The notes under the pieces are model-generated. The model had not been told where the DNA came from and did not search any database. It saw only the letters and a program-made list of their open reading frames with translations. This document shows positions 41,463-51,131 of a DNA stretch of 64,000 nt, one piece after another. Both the position numbers and the translations under genes were made by a program. This DNA comes from VAXT01 sp038040395 (GTDB lineage Bacteria; Actinomycetota; Thermoleophilia; Gaiellales; Gaiellaceae): positions 48,906 through 112,905 of the forward strand of contig JBBPIJ010000007.1 of assembly GCA_038040395.1 (NCBI GenBank), given 5' to 3'. How positions within the stretch are numbered: position 1 is the first letter of the stretch; every line of letters starts with the position of its first letter.

Positions 41463-42237
41463 GGCCGCCATTCTCCTCGACGTCGACGGTGTCTTCCATG
41501 TTTCGGGCCGTCCGATCGACGGTGTCGGCGACGCGGTGCGCCAACTCCGCGCGGACGGTCATCGCCTGCGATTCGTCACGAACAACACGACAAGCTCGCG
41601 CGCCGACCTCGCAGAGGATCTCCGCGCTCTCGGCGTGGAGCTCGACGACGAGGAGCTCGAGACGACTCCCCGCGCGGCCGCCCGCACGCTTTCGGGCAAG
41701 CGCGTGCTCGCGCTGACGATGGCCGCGATCCGGCCCGAGCTCGAAGGCGTGCACCTCGTGGGTGAGGAGGCGGACGCCGTATTGATCGGGGGCGCAGACG
41801 AGACGGACGAGCCGAATCGCGTCTTCAGCTACATGAACCTCGCGCGTGCTTTTGCCGAACTCGAGGCCGGCGCGGATCTCTTCTGCCTGCACAAGAACCG
41901 GTGGTGGCAGACCTCGCGCGGCCCGCTGCTCGACTCGGGCGCATTCGTGGCCGGGCTCGAGTACGCGGCGGGAATCGAGGCGACCATCCTCGGTAAACCC
42001 AGCCCCGCCTTCTTCGGCGCTGCGCTCGACACACTGGATGCCGACCCGGAGCGAACCTGGATGGTTGGGGACGACCTCGAGGCCGACATCGCCGGTGCAA
42101 AGGTCTGCGGCCTGAAGACAATCCTCGTCCGCACGGGCAAGTTCCGGGCAGAAGCACTCGAGAACGCTCTCGTGAAACCGGACGCGGTCGTCGACTCGCT
42201 TGGCGACGTTCCCGGCTTTTTGGCACGGGCCTCCTAG
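41461..42237 (+). CDS. HAD-superfamily hydrolase, subfamily IIA
   Basis: 258 aa. Motif I ILLDVDGVFHVSGRPI, motif II FVTNNTTSSRADLAEDL, motif III Lys in ILGKPSPAFFGAAL and motif IV TWMVGDDLEADIAGAK are complete for subfamily IIA (NagD/LHPP-like) phosphatases. The physiological substrate is unknown. ATG 41461 is 8 nt after TAGACT (41447-41452); the open frame upstream is a shadow of arfB. Confidence 0.88.
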   Translation: MAAILLDVDGVFHVSGRPIDGVGDAVRQLRADGHRLRFVTNNTTSSRADLAEDLRALGVELDDEELETTPRAAARTLSGKRVLALTMAAIRPELEGVHLVGEEADAVLIGGADETDEPNRVFSYMNLARAFAELEAGADLFCLHKNRWWQTSRGPLLDSGAFVAGLEYAAGIEATILGKPSPAFFGAALDTLDADPERTWMVGDDLEADIAGAKVCGLKTILVRTGKFRAEALENALVKPDAVVDSLGDVPGFLARAS

Positions 42238-42249
42238 AATCTCGGCTAG

Positions 42250-42615
42250 ATGCGCGTGGGCATCGACCTGATCGAGATCGAGCGCATCCAGCGCGCGCTC
42301 GACCGCTATGCGGGGTTCGCCGCGCGCTGCTTCACGGAGGCGGAGCGCGCGTACTGCGACAGCCGCGGGAACCCGGCCCAGCACTACGCGGCCCGTTTTG
42401 CCGGCAAGGAGGCAGTCGGCAAGGCGCTTGGCTGTGGAGTCCGCTTCACCTGGCGTGAGATCGAGATCGCGGGTCGGCCGAAGCCCGGGGTCCACCTCTC
42501 GGGGCGAACGAAGGCATGGGCCGAGAAGGTCCGCGCAGGCGCGATCGACCTCTCGATGTCCCACTCGAAGGAGCTCGCGACCGCCGTTTGCCTCGTCGCC
42601 GACCAGGATGCTTGA
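42250..42615 (+). CDS. acpS: Holo-[acyl-carrier-protein] synthase
   Basis: 121 aa. MRVGIDLIEIERIQRALDRY and FAGKEAVGKALGCGVRFTWR hold the Mg-binding Asp and Glu of the AcpS family; LSMSHSKELATAVCLV is the C-terminal signature. It attaches 4'-phosphopantetheine to acyl carrier protein. TAGAAT (42235-42240) ends 9 nt before the ATG. It overlaps the next gene by 8 bp, and the acpS-nnr-alr order is common in bacteria. Confidence 0.94.
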   Translation: MRVGIDLIEIERIQRALDRYAGFAARCFTEAERAYCDSRGNPAQHYAARFAGKEAVGKALGCGVRFTWREIEIAGRPKPGVHLSGRTKAWAEKVRAGAIDLSMSHSKELATAVCLVADQDA

Positions 42616-43999
42616 GTCTCTCTACACCGCTGCGGAGATGCGCGCGGCCGAGGAGCGCTACTCCGGCACAGTCGAGGAGCTCATGGAACGGGCCGGCCGG
42701 GCGGTCGCCGAGCATGCGCTCGAGGACTTCGGAAATGCCCAGTCGTTCACCGTCGTCTGCGGCGGCGGTTCGAATGGAGGCGACGGCCGCGTGGCCGCGA
42801 ACGTGCTCGAGCAGGAAGGCCGGGACGTGCGCGTCGTCGAGGCGAAGCCGGAGGACGAGGAGAAGGACCTCGGCGATCCAGACGTTCTGATCGACGCCCT
42901 CTTCGGCACGGGCTTCGAAGGCGAGCCGAGGCCTGGCGCAGCGCGGCTGATCGAGCAGATGAACGACCTCGGCGCGCCGGTGCTCGCCGTCGACCTTCCC
43001 TCCGGCGTGGACGCGTCGACCGGCGAGGTGGCCGGGGCCGCGATCGACGCCGACCTGACGGTCACCTTCCACGGCGAGAAGGTCGGGCACTACGTGACCC
43101 CGGGCGCGTATCTCGCGGGCTATCTCGAAGTAGAGGACATCGGGCTCGAGCCGGTAGAGACGAAAAACGCCAGAGTGACGAGAGCGATCCTCGAGCTCGT
43201 GCCACGCAGGAGCCCGGAGGGGAACAAGTACACGTCCGGGCACGTCGTCGTCGCCGGAGGCTCTCCCGGGCTCTCGGGCGCGCCGTGCCTGTCCGCGTTC
43301 GCTGCGCTGCGCGCGGACGCCGGCTACGTGACGCTTGCCGGGCCCGAGCCCGTCGTGCCGGTCTTCGAGAACTGGGTGCTGGAGGCGGTCAAGCGCCCGC
43401 TGCCTGCCGACGCCGATGGGCTCTTGACGGAAGACGCGGCCGGACCCGCGCTCGAGCTCGTGGCCAAGGCCGGCGCGCTCGCGGTCGGACCGGGGCTCGG
43501 CCGGAGCAAGGGGACGAACGCCTTCGTCCGCCGTTTGCTCGCTGAAGCGGCGCTACCGGCGGTGGTCGACGGAGACGCGCTCTGGGAGCTCGAGCCTGGC
43601 GACTGGCCCGCGCCCCGTGTCCTGACGCCGCACTCCGGCGAGCTCGGTCGCCTGATCGGGCAGGAAGCGTCATGGGTGGACGCGCACCGGCTCGAGGCTG
43701 TGCGACTAGCGGTGGAGCGGTTCAACTGCGTCGTCCTGCTGAAGGGAACCGGGACCCTCATCGCCGCTCCCGGGTCCGGCGTGCTCGTCGACGGCGGCCA
43801 CGCGAGCCTTGCTACGGCCGGCACCGGCGACGTGCTCACGGGCATCATCGGCGCCTTCCTGGCCAAGGGGATGGAGCCCCGAATCGCGACTGCGGCGGCC
43901 GCGACCGCCCACCATTGGGCCGCGATCGAGGCTTCGTATGACGCAGGCATGATCGCGAGCGATCTCCTCGACGCGCTTCCCAGGGCGCTCGGCGGATGA
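42608..43999 (+). CDS. nnr: Bifunctional NAD(P)H-hydrate epimerase / ADP-dependent hydrate dehydratase
   Basis: 463 aa. The N-terminal epimerase domain (about 1-195) has MRAAEERYSGTVEELMERAG, GGGSNGGDGRVAANVL and DLPSGVDASTGEV. The C-terminal ribokinase-like dehydratase domain has HVVVAGGSPGLSGAPCLSAF, ALAVGPGLGRSKGT and TAGTGDVLTGIIGAFLAKGM. Together they repair NAD(P)H hydrates. ATG 42608 overlaps the acpS end; the long upstream open frame is a shadow. Confidence 0.94.
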   Translation: MLESLYTAAEMRAAEERYSGTVEELMERAGRAVAEHALEDFGNAQSFTVVCGGGSNGGDGRVAANVLEQEGRDVRVVEAKPEDEEKDLGDPDVLIDALFGTGFEGEPRPGAARLIEQMNDLGAPVLAVDLPSGVDASTGEVAGAAIDADLTVTFHGEKVGHYVTPGAYLAGYLEVEDIGLEPVETKNARVTRAILELVPRRSPEGNKYTSGHVVVAGGSPGLSGAPCLSAFAALRADAGYVTLAGPEPVVPVFENWVLEAVKRPLPADADGLLTEDAAGPALELVAKAGALAVGPGLGRSKGTNAFVRRLLAEAALPAVVDGDALWELEPGDWPAPRVLTPHSGELGRLIGQEASWVDAHRLEAVRLAVERFNCVVLLKGTGTLIAAPGSGVLVDGGHASLATAGTGDVLTGIIGAFLAKGMEPRIATAAAATAHHWAAIEASYDAGMIASDLLDALPRALGG

Positions 44000-44850
44000 A
44001 GATCGAGATCCTCGGCAGTTCAGGCGCGATCTCGACGCCGAGGCCGGGATGCAATTGCCGCGTCTGCGCTGAGGCGCGAGAAAGGGGCGTGCCCTATAGC
44101 CGGATGGGACCCTGCACGTTCGTGCACGGACCGGACGTCTTGATCGACACGCCGGAAGACATTAAGCACCAGCTCAACCGCTCACGGGTGAGCAACATCA
44201 GCGCGTGTTTCTACTCACACTGGCATCCGGATCACGTGATGGGCCGCAGGGTCTGGGAGGACCTGAACTGGAACTTCCGACTTTGGCCGCCCGAACCGCG
44301 CTGCACCCCGATCTACCTCCCCGAACAAGTCGCGAGTGATTTCCGCGAGCGGCTCGGTAGCTGGGAGCATCTCGAGTTTTTCGCCGAGCTCGGAGTCGTC
44401 GAGGTCGTCGAGTTGCGCGACGGCGAGACAGTCACCCTCAACGGAATGATCATCCGGCCGTTCCGGCTCGCCGAGGACTATGTCTATGCCTTCCTTTTCG
44501 AGGGGGACGGGCAGCGGATCCTGATCGCTCCCGACGAGCTACTCGGATGGCAGCCCCCGGAATTCGTCCGTGGGATCGACCTCGCCGTCCTGCCGATGGG
44601 AATCAGCGAGTTACACCCGCTCACGGGCGAGCGACAGATTCCGGCCGACCATCCCCTTCTCACGTCCGAGGCGACCTTCGAAGAGACCCTCGAGATCGTG
44701 CGCGCGCTTGGCGCGCGCAGCGTCGTCCTTTCGCACATCGAGGAGATGGACGGCGTCACGTACGACGACCTGCTTGAGGTCGAGCGGCGCCTCCAAGCGG
44801 ACGGGCTCGATGTCCGCTTCGCCTACGACACGATGCTCATCGAGGTGTAG
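43996..44850 (+). CDS. MBL-fold metal-dependent hydrolase (PhnP-like)
   Basis: 284 aa. The metallo-beta-lactamase signature reads YSHWHPDHVMG (HxHxDH type) and further ligands are plausible in LSHIEEMDGV and APDELLGW. A cysteine pair near the start (GCNCRVCAEARERG) resembles the zinc-binding loop of PhnP-like phosphodiesterases and lipoyltransferase-associated MBL proteins. The substrate is unknown; the gene is coupled to nnr (ATGA) and alr (TAGTG). Confidence 0.82.
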   Translation: MKIEILGSSGAISTPRPGCNCRVCAEARERGVPYSRMGPCTFVHGPDVLIDTPEDIKHQLNRSRVSNISACFYSHWHPDHVMGRRVWEDLNWNFRLWPPEPRCTPIYLPEQVASDFRERLGSWEHLEFFAELGVVEVVELRDGETVTLNGMIIRPFRLAEDYVYAFLFEGDGQRILIAPDELLGWQPPEFVRGIDLAVLPMGISELHPLTGERQIPADHPLLTSEATFEETLEIVRALGARSVVLSHIEEMDGVTYDDLLEVERRLQADGLDVRFAYDTMLIEV

Positions 44851-45869
44851 TGCACCGCTCCGAGATCACGATCGACCTGGGCGCGGTCCGGCGGAACGTG
44901 CGGCGCCTCCGCGGAGAGCTCGGCCGGTCGGAGCTGTGGGCCGTCGTCAAGGCCGATGGATACGGGCATGGAGCCATCGACGTGGGCGGCGCGGCTCTCG
45001 GAGAGGGCGCACTCGCGCTCTGTGTAGCGTCGGTTGGCGAGGCGCTCCTCTTGCGCAGGGAGTTTCCCGGCGTGCGCATCCTGGTCATGGGGCCGAGCTC
45101 CGGGCGCGAGATCGCCCAAGCGCGAGACGCCGACCTCGACCTCGTCGTCACGGATGACGCGATTCCGGAAGGTGTGCGCGTCCACGTGAAGCTGGACACC
45201 GGGATGGGAAGGTGGGGTCTCTCTGAGCTGCCCGCGCCGCCGGTCGAGGTCGTCGGTGTGATGAGCCACCTCGCAACGGCCGACTCGGATCCGGAGTACG
45301 CGCGCGCTCAGATCGCCCGCTTCGAAGAGGCGACCGCTGAGCACACGCACCTCATCCGGCACGTCGCGAACAGCGCCGCTGCGCTGCGCATCCCGGAGTC
45401 CCATTTCGACGCGGCGCGTTGCGGGATCGCGCTCTACGGACTCTCACCCTTCGGCGAGGCGCCTGCCGTCGACGGGCTCGAGCCTGCTCTACGCTGGGAC
45501 AGCCACCTCGCTCAGGTACGTCAGCTCCGGCCCGGCGAGGGCACGGGCTACGGCCGCGCGTTCATCGCGGAGGAGCCGAGCTGGATCGGGATCGTCCCCG
45601 TGGGCTACGCGGACGGTTTCCGGCGGGACATGACAGGCGCCGAGGTTCGCGTCGGCGGCGAGCGGCGCCGCGTCGTCGGGGTCGTGTCCATGGACGCCCT
45701 GGCGGTCGAGCTCGATCGGGAGTTGGCCGTCGGAACGCCGGTCACGCTCGTCGGGCACGGTGTTCTCTTGGAGGACCACGCACGGGTCGCGGGCACGATC
45801 AACTACGAGCTCGCCTGCGGCATCGACTCGAGCCCGGCGCGGGCGCGGCGGGTGGTGCTCGATGCGTGA
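44850..45869 (+). CDS. alr: Alanine racemase
   Basis: 339 aa, about 30 residues shorter than usual. The PLP lysine lies in LWAVVKADGYGHGAIDVGGA and the catalytic Tyr in GEGTGYGRAFIAEEPSWIGI; GYADGFRR and VVGVVSMDALAVELD are also typical. It supplies D-alanine for peptidoglycan, which matches murI and the D,D-carboxypeptidase elsewhere in the window. The shortening falls in the TIM-barrel part between the PLP site and VKLDTGMGRWG. GTG start overlaps the preceding TAG by one base. Confidence 0.92.
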   Translation: MHRSEITIDLGAVRRNVRRLRGELGRSELWAVVKADGYGHGAIDVGGAALGEGALALCVASVGEALLLRREFPGVRILVMGPSSGREIAQARDADLDLVVTDDAIPEGVRVHVKLDTGMGRWGLSELPAPPVEVVGVMSHLATADSDPEYARAQIARFEEATAEHTHLIRHVANSAAALRIPESHFDAARCGIALYGLSPFGEAPAVDGLEPALRWDSHLAQVRQLRPGEGTGYGRAFIAEEPSWIGIVPVGYADGFRRDMTGAEVRVGGERRRVVGVVSMDALAVELDRELAVGTPVTLVGHGVLLEDHARVAGTINYELACGIDSSPARARRVVLDA

Positions 45870-46887
45870 GCTCGCGCGCGAGATCCTCGCCGGGGAGGAA
45901 GCCTGGATCGTCGGCGGAGCGGTGCGCGACGAGCTGCTCGGACGCGACGTGGTCGATCTCGACATCGCCTGCCTCGACCCCGAAGGTGCGGCCCGCGCCT
46001 ACGCGAACCGCTCGGGCGGCGCGCCCTTCCCGCTCTCCGAGCGGCACGGAGCATGGCGCGTTGCGCTCGACGCTGGACGGACAGTCGACTTCACGCCGCT
46101 GCCGGACGGGATCGAAGCCGACCTTTCGACCCGCGACTTCGCGATCAACGCGATCGCAGTTCCGCTGGCCGGCGGCGAGGCGGTAGATCCTTACGGAGGG
46201 CGCGCGGACATCGAGGCCAGGGTCATCAGGGTCGTCTCGTCGACCGTGTTCGGAGACGACCCCTTGCGGATTCTCCGTGCCGTGCGGCTCGAAGACGAGC
46301 TCGGCTTCAGGCTCGATGCGCAGACCGAGCGGCTCGTCCGCGAGCACGCAGAGCTTGTGACGCATCCCGCAGGCGAGCGGACTCTGGCCGAGTTGGTGCG
46401 CTTGTCCCCGGCGGGCTATAGGCGAGCCGACGAGCTTGGTCTGCTGGCCCCGCTCCAGGGCTCGAGCGCCGGACTCGAGCGCCGCGAGCTCGTCGATCGC
46501 CCTGCCTTTCGGCTCGTCGCGGTCTTTGGCGACTCGCTCAACCGCTTTCCGGTGTCAAATGAGCTCAAGCGCTACTCCCGGGCCCTGCTTCGTGCGGAGC
46601 GGCCTGGAGACGGATCGCTGCGCGCGATCTACCGGTTTCGACGGGCGACCGAGCCGTGGGCGCTCGACGCGCTTGTCTTCGTCGGGGCCGCTGAGCACGC
46701 CGAAGCGGTGCGCGAAGCTCGCGAGACCGATCCCACTGAGCCTCTGCTCCGAGGCGACGAGCTGGGCCCGCCGCCCGGCCCCGAGATCGGCCGCCTGCTC
46801 GAGCTCGTCGAAGAAGAACGCGCCGCGGGAGAGATCTCGACGCGGGAGGAGGCGCTCGAGCTCGTCCGGCGAGAGCAAAAAACGTGA
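45862..46887 (+). CDS. CCA tRNA nucleotidyltransferase/poly(A)-polymerase family protein
   Basis: 341 aa class II nucleotidyltransferase. AWIVGGAVRDELLGRDVVDL, then DIACLD, contains the GGxxRD-type motif and the metal-binding DxD; LSTRDFAINAIAVPLAGGEA and DDPLRILRAVRLEDELGF are the following family motifs. It likely adds or repairs the CCA end of tRNAs. The body-tail region is shorter than in many CCA enzymes, and no HD domain is present. It overlaps the alr stop by 8 bp and ends the operon. Confidence 0.88.
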   Translation: MRELAREILAGEEAWIVGGAVRDELLGRDVVDLDIACLDPEGAARAYANRSGGAPFPLSERHGAWRVALDAGRTVDFTPLPDGIEADLSTRDFAINAIAVPLAGGEAVDPYGGRADIEARVIRVVSSTVFGDDPLRILRAVRLEDELGFRLDAQTERLVREHAELVTHPAGERTLAELVRLSPAGYRRADELGLLAPLQGSSAGLERRELVDRPAFRLVAVFGDSLNRFPVSNELKRYSRALLRAERPGDGSLRAIYRFRRATEPWALDALVFVGAAEHAEAVREARETDPTEPLLRGDELGPPPGPEIGRLLELVEEERAAGEISTREEALELVRREQKT

Positions 46888-46982
46888 GCGCGCGCACCGA
46901 GCAGTTTCGTCACGAAGGCGACACAGACATGTGCGTATTTTCCGAATAGGCTCGAAGCGGGGAGGAGGTGGGCTGTACCGGT

Positions 46983-47723
46983 TTAAGGGGACGGCGCGCG
47001 GCGCGCGCGGACCCGTCTGAAAGTGCCAGGGAGGATCGCCTGGGCAAGCGCGGCCACCCGGTACCAGCGCGGGACGAAGATCTCCGCCCTGTCGCGCTCG
47101 ATCGCGCGCACGATCCGGTCCGCGACGAAGTCCGGGCCGACGACGATCCGGCCCAACCGTCCTCGCATGAGCCAATCCTGGGGGAAGCCCTCCGTGTGCA
47201 CGAAGCCTGGATTGACCGTGTGCACTTGGACTCCCCTTGGGCGGAGCTCCCGGGCAACCGAGCGGGAGAACGCGAGCTGCGCATGCTTCGACGCGGAGTA
47301 CGGGCCGATCGCGACCGTCCCGGCCACCGACACGACGTTGACGAGGTGCGCCGGAGTTGCTGCTTCGAGCGCAGGCAAGAAACCGAGCAGGCACCAGACG
47401 GAGCCCAGGTAGTTCACCCGGATGAGCTCCTCGATCCGCTCTGGCGGCATGTCGAGGAAGTTGCCGCGTCCCGGCATTCCCGCGTTGTTGACGAGGAGTC
47501 CCACCTTCGGATGGCGCTCGCGCACTCTTTCCGCCATCCTCTCGACCGCCTCCCGGTCGCCGACGTCGCACACCTCGTACTCGCCGTCGATCTCCGCGGC
47601 AGCCATCTTCAGGCGGTCCTCGCGCCGCCCTACGAGCACGCATCGCCAGCCGCGGGCGGCCAGGCGGTGGGCAAGAGCGGCGCCGATCCCCGTCGCACCC
47701 CCGGTGATGACTGCTATTTGCAC
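46983..47723 (-). CDS. Short-chain dehydrogenase/reductase
   Basis: 246 aa. The cofactor motif is AVITGGATGIGAALAHRLAA, followed by LLVNNAGMPG and the catalytic YSASK in GPYSASKHAQLAFSRSVA; a preceding VVSVAG provides the Ser. VGRREDR after strand 2 suggests NADPH preference. The substrate is unknown. GTG 47723 overlaps the upstream protease gene's stop by 10 bp, so the two are probably co-transcribed. Confidence 0.88.
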   Translation of the reverse strand: MQIAVITGGATGIGAALAHRLAARGWRCVLVGRREDRLKMAAAEIDGEYEVCDVGDREAVERMAERVRERHPKVGLLVNNAGMPGRGNFLDMPPERIEELIRVNYLGSVWCLLGFLPALEAATPAHLVNVVSVAGTVAIGPYSASKHAQLAFSRSVARELRPRGVQVHTVNPGFVHTEGFPQDWLMRGRLGRIVVGPDFVADRIVRAIERDRAEIFVPRWYRVAALAQAILPGTFRRVRARRAPSP

Positions 47724-50700
47724 AGGCGAACAACGCGCGAGGCTGCGGCGTCCCGACCTCGAACCGACTCGACCACCGCACGGAGCCTGTGCAGCCCGCG
47801 CCTTGCGGCCCGCACTCGCCAGGTGGCCGCGTAGAGACCGGAGACGCCCTTGCTCACCGTCTTGATCGGCCGCTTGCCGTCGAAGAAACGCACCGCCCGA
47901 ATCACCCCGGTCGTGTTCGCCACTACGAGCAGTTCCTGGTTGCCGCGGACGCAGCCGCGATGCCGCGGAAGGAGCCACGTCACGGTCGTCCCGCGTACGA
48001 CCCGGATCCGGGCGGCGCGGTAGCTCGTGTTCGGCATCACGTTGGGCCCGAAGGTGGCGACGTTCTTGGCCTCCTGGTAATCCGAGGCGCCGAAGATCGC
48101 CCGCGTGGTTCCGCGGAGCAATCGCGGCGCAGACGACGGTAGTACGAAGACGGCGACCCCGGACGCAGGGTCGTACGCAGTTCCGGCGATCACTCTCGTC
48201 CGGTAGCCCATCAGGAGCGAGAAGGGGTCGACCCCCGCGCCGCTGTCCTGCACTCGAACGGCAAGAGTCGGCCGGCCGGCCGCGATGCGACGCGTGAGCA
48301 GCCGGACCCTCGGCGGACGGAGATCGTTGACCCAGTAGCGCAGTCGGTACCGGCCCGATAGCGGCTTGCGCGTATAGACGTCCTGGGGCGAGTCGACCGA
48401 GACGTAGTAGCGCTTGAGTCGCGGGAACACCGTGGCCGCCGATCCGATCGCGAGCCCGAAGTCGAATGTCAGCGGGTTGACGTCGATCGGCGTCCCGGCC
48501 TCACCCTGGACGTCGTTCTCGTCGAGCGACCCGAGGAGCCAGGGGTCGATCACAGCGCCGTTCGACGCCGACACGACGCTCACGCCGAGGTTGACGACGG
48601 GTCGATCGAGGTGCGGGACGAGGTACACGCGCTCGGCTCCGTCCTCGACCACCGGCGGATCGGTGAGGTTCGGTGGATATCCGAACGGGGCCGCCGGCCA
48701 CCGGTACGAGCTGACCCGCGACGCTCCTTGCGCTGTCGTGCCGTTCTGGAAGCGCCGCAGCTTGATCGGGGACACGTCCTGCAGGGCCGGCCGCGTGACG
48801 AAGAAGGCGTACGGGATGCGTCTCGTCACCGCTCCGCGCCGAAGGACGACGAAGCCGTAGTCGTCGCCGGACGCCGCCTGCGCGCTGGCACCGGCCGCGA
48901 CCGGAAGCTCGGCGCGACCGCCAGGCGCCAGCGTGACGAGCGCCGGAGCTTCCAGCGACGCGCCCGCGCTTGCCGACTGGGGCCTCAGCTCGACCGACCA
49001 CGTGCCCGAGCCGCCGCCCGCATCCGCCACCTCGACGACGAGCACCCGCCGGGCCGCCGCCTTGTTGACGTTCAGATCGCCGAACGAAAGCGAGGTCGGG
49101 CTCATGAACACCTGTGGTGCGTCTGCCGCCGGCACGTCGATCATCCCGCCGCCCTCCAGGAACACCGAGGCCTCCGTCGTCCGCGCCGTGTCAGCCCATG
49201 CCGGCCCCGCCGTCGAGACGAGCGCAGACCGCACTTCGAAAGGAGTCCAGCCGGGATGCCGCTGACGAAGGAGGGCCGCCGCGCCGGCCACGTGCGGCGT
49301 CGCCATGCTGGTCCCGTTGAACGAGGCGAACGAAGCTCCCGCGAACTCGGGCAGGGTCGCGGAGAGGATCTCGCCGCCCGGAGCCGTCACGTCGGGCTTG
49401 AGCATGTGCTCGAACGCGGTTGGGCCCGCCGACGAGAAGCTCGTGATGATTCCGCCTCGGCCCGTGTGCAGCTCTTGCGGGTTGAGGTTGAAACGAAGCG
49501 GTGCGCTCCCGCCGGAGGAGACCAGGAAATCCCTCAGCCTGGCCCCGTCGAGGTCCGAGACGGTGCCGGCCGGAATGTCGAGGGGGAGGTCGTTCGCCTC
49601 CCCGGACCGGTTGTCGACGAGCACCATGCCCTTCGCGCCCCCGACGAGCGCCGCGTTGATCTCCTTGATCACGATCGCGCAGCCGCCTCGCGAGACGAGC
49701 GCGATCGTGCCGCTCAGCGAGCGAGGCGGCAAGGTCGTGTCGAGTGCGTTCGGATGGGCCACGCCGCACAGTTGCCGATCCACCGGCAGCCCGTTCGTCC
49801 CCCTCACCGAACCGACGTCGACGAGCGTTTGGTCCTGTGTCTGCCAGCCCGGAAAGACGCTCTTTGGAAAGGAGGTGCGGAAGGGGACGTTTTCGAGAGT
49901 CGGCGAGGGTGCGTTGCGAATCGAGAGGGACGGGGCGAACACGTGGACGTTCGACGACGCCGCGACGGTGATCGCATCCGGAGCCGAGCCCGGCGAGTCG
50001 ATGCTGCCGAGGCCGAACTCGTCGCGCTCGTTGCCGGCGGCGATCACGGGAACGACCCCCGCGGCTGCCACGTTGCTCACGGCTTCGATCAACGCGTCGT
50101 TGACCGGATCGGTCTCCGAGCCGCCGCCCGAGAAGTTGATGACGTCCATCCCGTCGCGAACCGCGGCCTCGAAGGCGGCCACGATCTCCGGCGTGCTCGC
50201 CGTATAGCCCGCTCGGGTCGGGACGTTGAACACCCGGTAGTTCCCGAGCCACGCGTTCGGCGCGATCCCGGAGAGGTTCGTCACGGGCGGGTGGTCGAGC
50301 CCGCCGGGAGAGGACGTGCCGGCCCGACCGGCCGCGATGCCGGCGACGTGGGTGGCGTGGAACGACGCCTGGCGGTCGATCGGGAGGCGACCGGGGCGGC
50401 CCGAGCCGGGGCCGGGAAAGGCGCGAGCGACGATCACCTTCGGCGTCGTCCACTGGCGCCCGCCTTTCGGGAACCCCGGTGGGTACGACATTCCCGTTGG
50501 CGTGAAGAAGACGTGCTCCTCGTCGATGCCGTCGTCGACGATGCCGATCTTCATCCCTTCGCCGCGGTCTCCGGTCGAGGCCCAGAACGTGTCCGCCCGG
50601 ATGAGGCCGGGGCTCTCGTCGAGAGACAGCTTGTAGGCGACGCTCGGATAGATCCTCGTCACGAACGAAAGCTCCGCGAGCGTCCCCAGCTTTCGGACCG

Positions 50701-51097
50701 GGAGCTCCACGGTCAGGCCGTTGAGGACGACCTGGAAGCGGCGGGAGACGACAGCACCGGGGATCGCGCCCCGGATCGCCGTCGCTGCGGCGCTCTGCGC
50801 CCGTTCGAGCCGAGTGAGGTAGCGGCGCGAGGATCCGGCGCTGAGGTCGAGCCGGCGGTTCGAGCCACCGATCGCCAGGTCCTCGGTGAAGGCGGCCGCG
50901 AGTGGCGGCAGATCGAGTCGCGCGATCACACGAACGCGCCCCCGAAAATGCTCGCGCGGGATTCGCAGCGGCCCCTTCCACAGGCGCGGCGCGTTCTCGC
51001 GGGCGTGGGGGCGGCGGATCGGCTGGAGGGCGGTCGACGCCGCCGACGAGCAGGCAAGTGCCGCGACCGCTACGGCAAGAAGGACGATGCGGCGCAA
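47714..51097 (-). CDS. Large secreted subtilisin-like serine protease (S8) with PA insert
   Basis: 1127 aa. A signal peptide (residues 1-20) and a propeptide precede the catalytic domain: Asp in MKIGIVDDGIDEEHVFF, His in SFHATHVAGIAAG and Ser in FNGTSMATPHVAGAAALLRQ. A PA-type domain (NAALVGGAKGMVLVDNRSGE) is inserted before the Ser, as in minor-extracellular-protease/C5a-peptidase-type subtilases, and about 450 residues of beta-rich domains follow. It should degrade proteins outside the cell. The start is TTG 51097, 7 nt after TACTCT; no ATG is available before the signal peptide. Confidence 0.9.
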   Translation of the reverse strand: MRRIVLLAVAVAALACSSAASTALQPIRRPHARENAPRLWKGPLRIPREHFRGRVRVIARLDLPPLAAAFTEDLAIGGSNRRLDLSAGSSRRYLTRLERAQSAAATAIRGAIPGAVVSRRFQVVLNGLTVELPVRKLGTLAELSFVTRIYPSVAYKLSLDESPGLIRADTFWASTGDRGEGMKIGIVDDGIDEEHVFFTPTGMSYPPGFPKGGRQWTTPKVIVARAFPGPGSGRPGRLPIDRQASFHATHVAGIAAGRAGTSSPGGLDHPPVTNLSGIAPNAWLGNYRVFNVPTRAGYTASTPEIVAAFEAAVRDGMDVINFSGGGSETDPVNDALIEAVSNVAAAGVVPVIAAGNERDEFGLGSIDSPGSAPDAITVAASSNVHVFAPSLSIRNAPSPTLENVPFRTSFPKSVFPGWQTQDQTLVDVGSVRGTNGLPVDRQLCGVAHPNALDTTLPPRSLSGTIALVSRGGCAIVIKEINAALVGGAKGMVLVDNRSGEANDLPLDIPAGTVSDLDGARLRDFLVSSGGSAPLRFNLNPQELHTGRGGIITSFSSAGPTAFEHMLKPDVTAPGGEILSATLPEFAGASFASFNGTSMATPHVAGAAALLRQRHPGWTPFEVRSALVSTAGPAWADTARTTEASVFLEGGGMIDVPAADAPQVFMSPTSLSFGDLNVNKAAARRVLVVEVADAGGGSGTWSVELRPQSASAGASLEAPALVTLAPGGRAELPVAAGASAQAASGDDYGFVVLRRGAVTRRIPYAFFVTRPALQDVSPIKLRRFQNGTTAQGASRVSSYRWPAAPFGYPPNLTDPPVVEDGAERVYLVPHLDRPVVNLGVSVVSASNGAVIDPWLLGSLDENDVQGEAGTPIDVNPLTFDFGLAIGSAATVFPRLKRYYVSVDSPQDVYTRKPLSGRYRLRYWVNDLRPPRVRLLTRRIAAGRPTLAVRVQDSGAGVDPFSLLMGYRTRVIAGTAYDPASGVAVFVLPSSAPRLLRGTTRAIFGASDYQEAKNVATFGPNVMPNTSYRAARIRVVRGTTVTWLLPRHRGCVRGNQELLVVANTTGVIRAVRFFDGKRPIKTVSKGVSGLYAATWRVRAARRGLHRLRAVVESVRGRDAAASRVVRLCK

Positions 51098-51131
51098 GGG
51101 CCTCAGAGTACCCGGGCGTTAGGATCGCGCC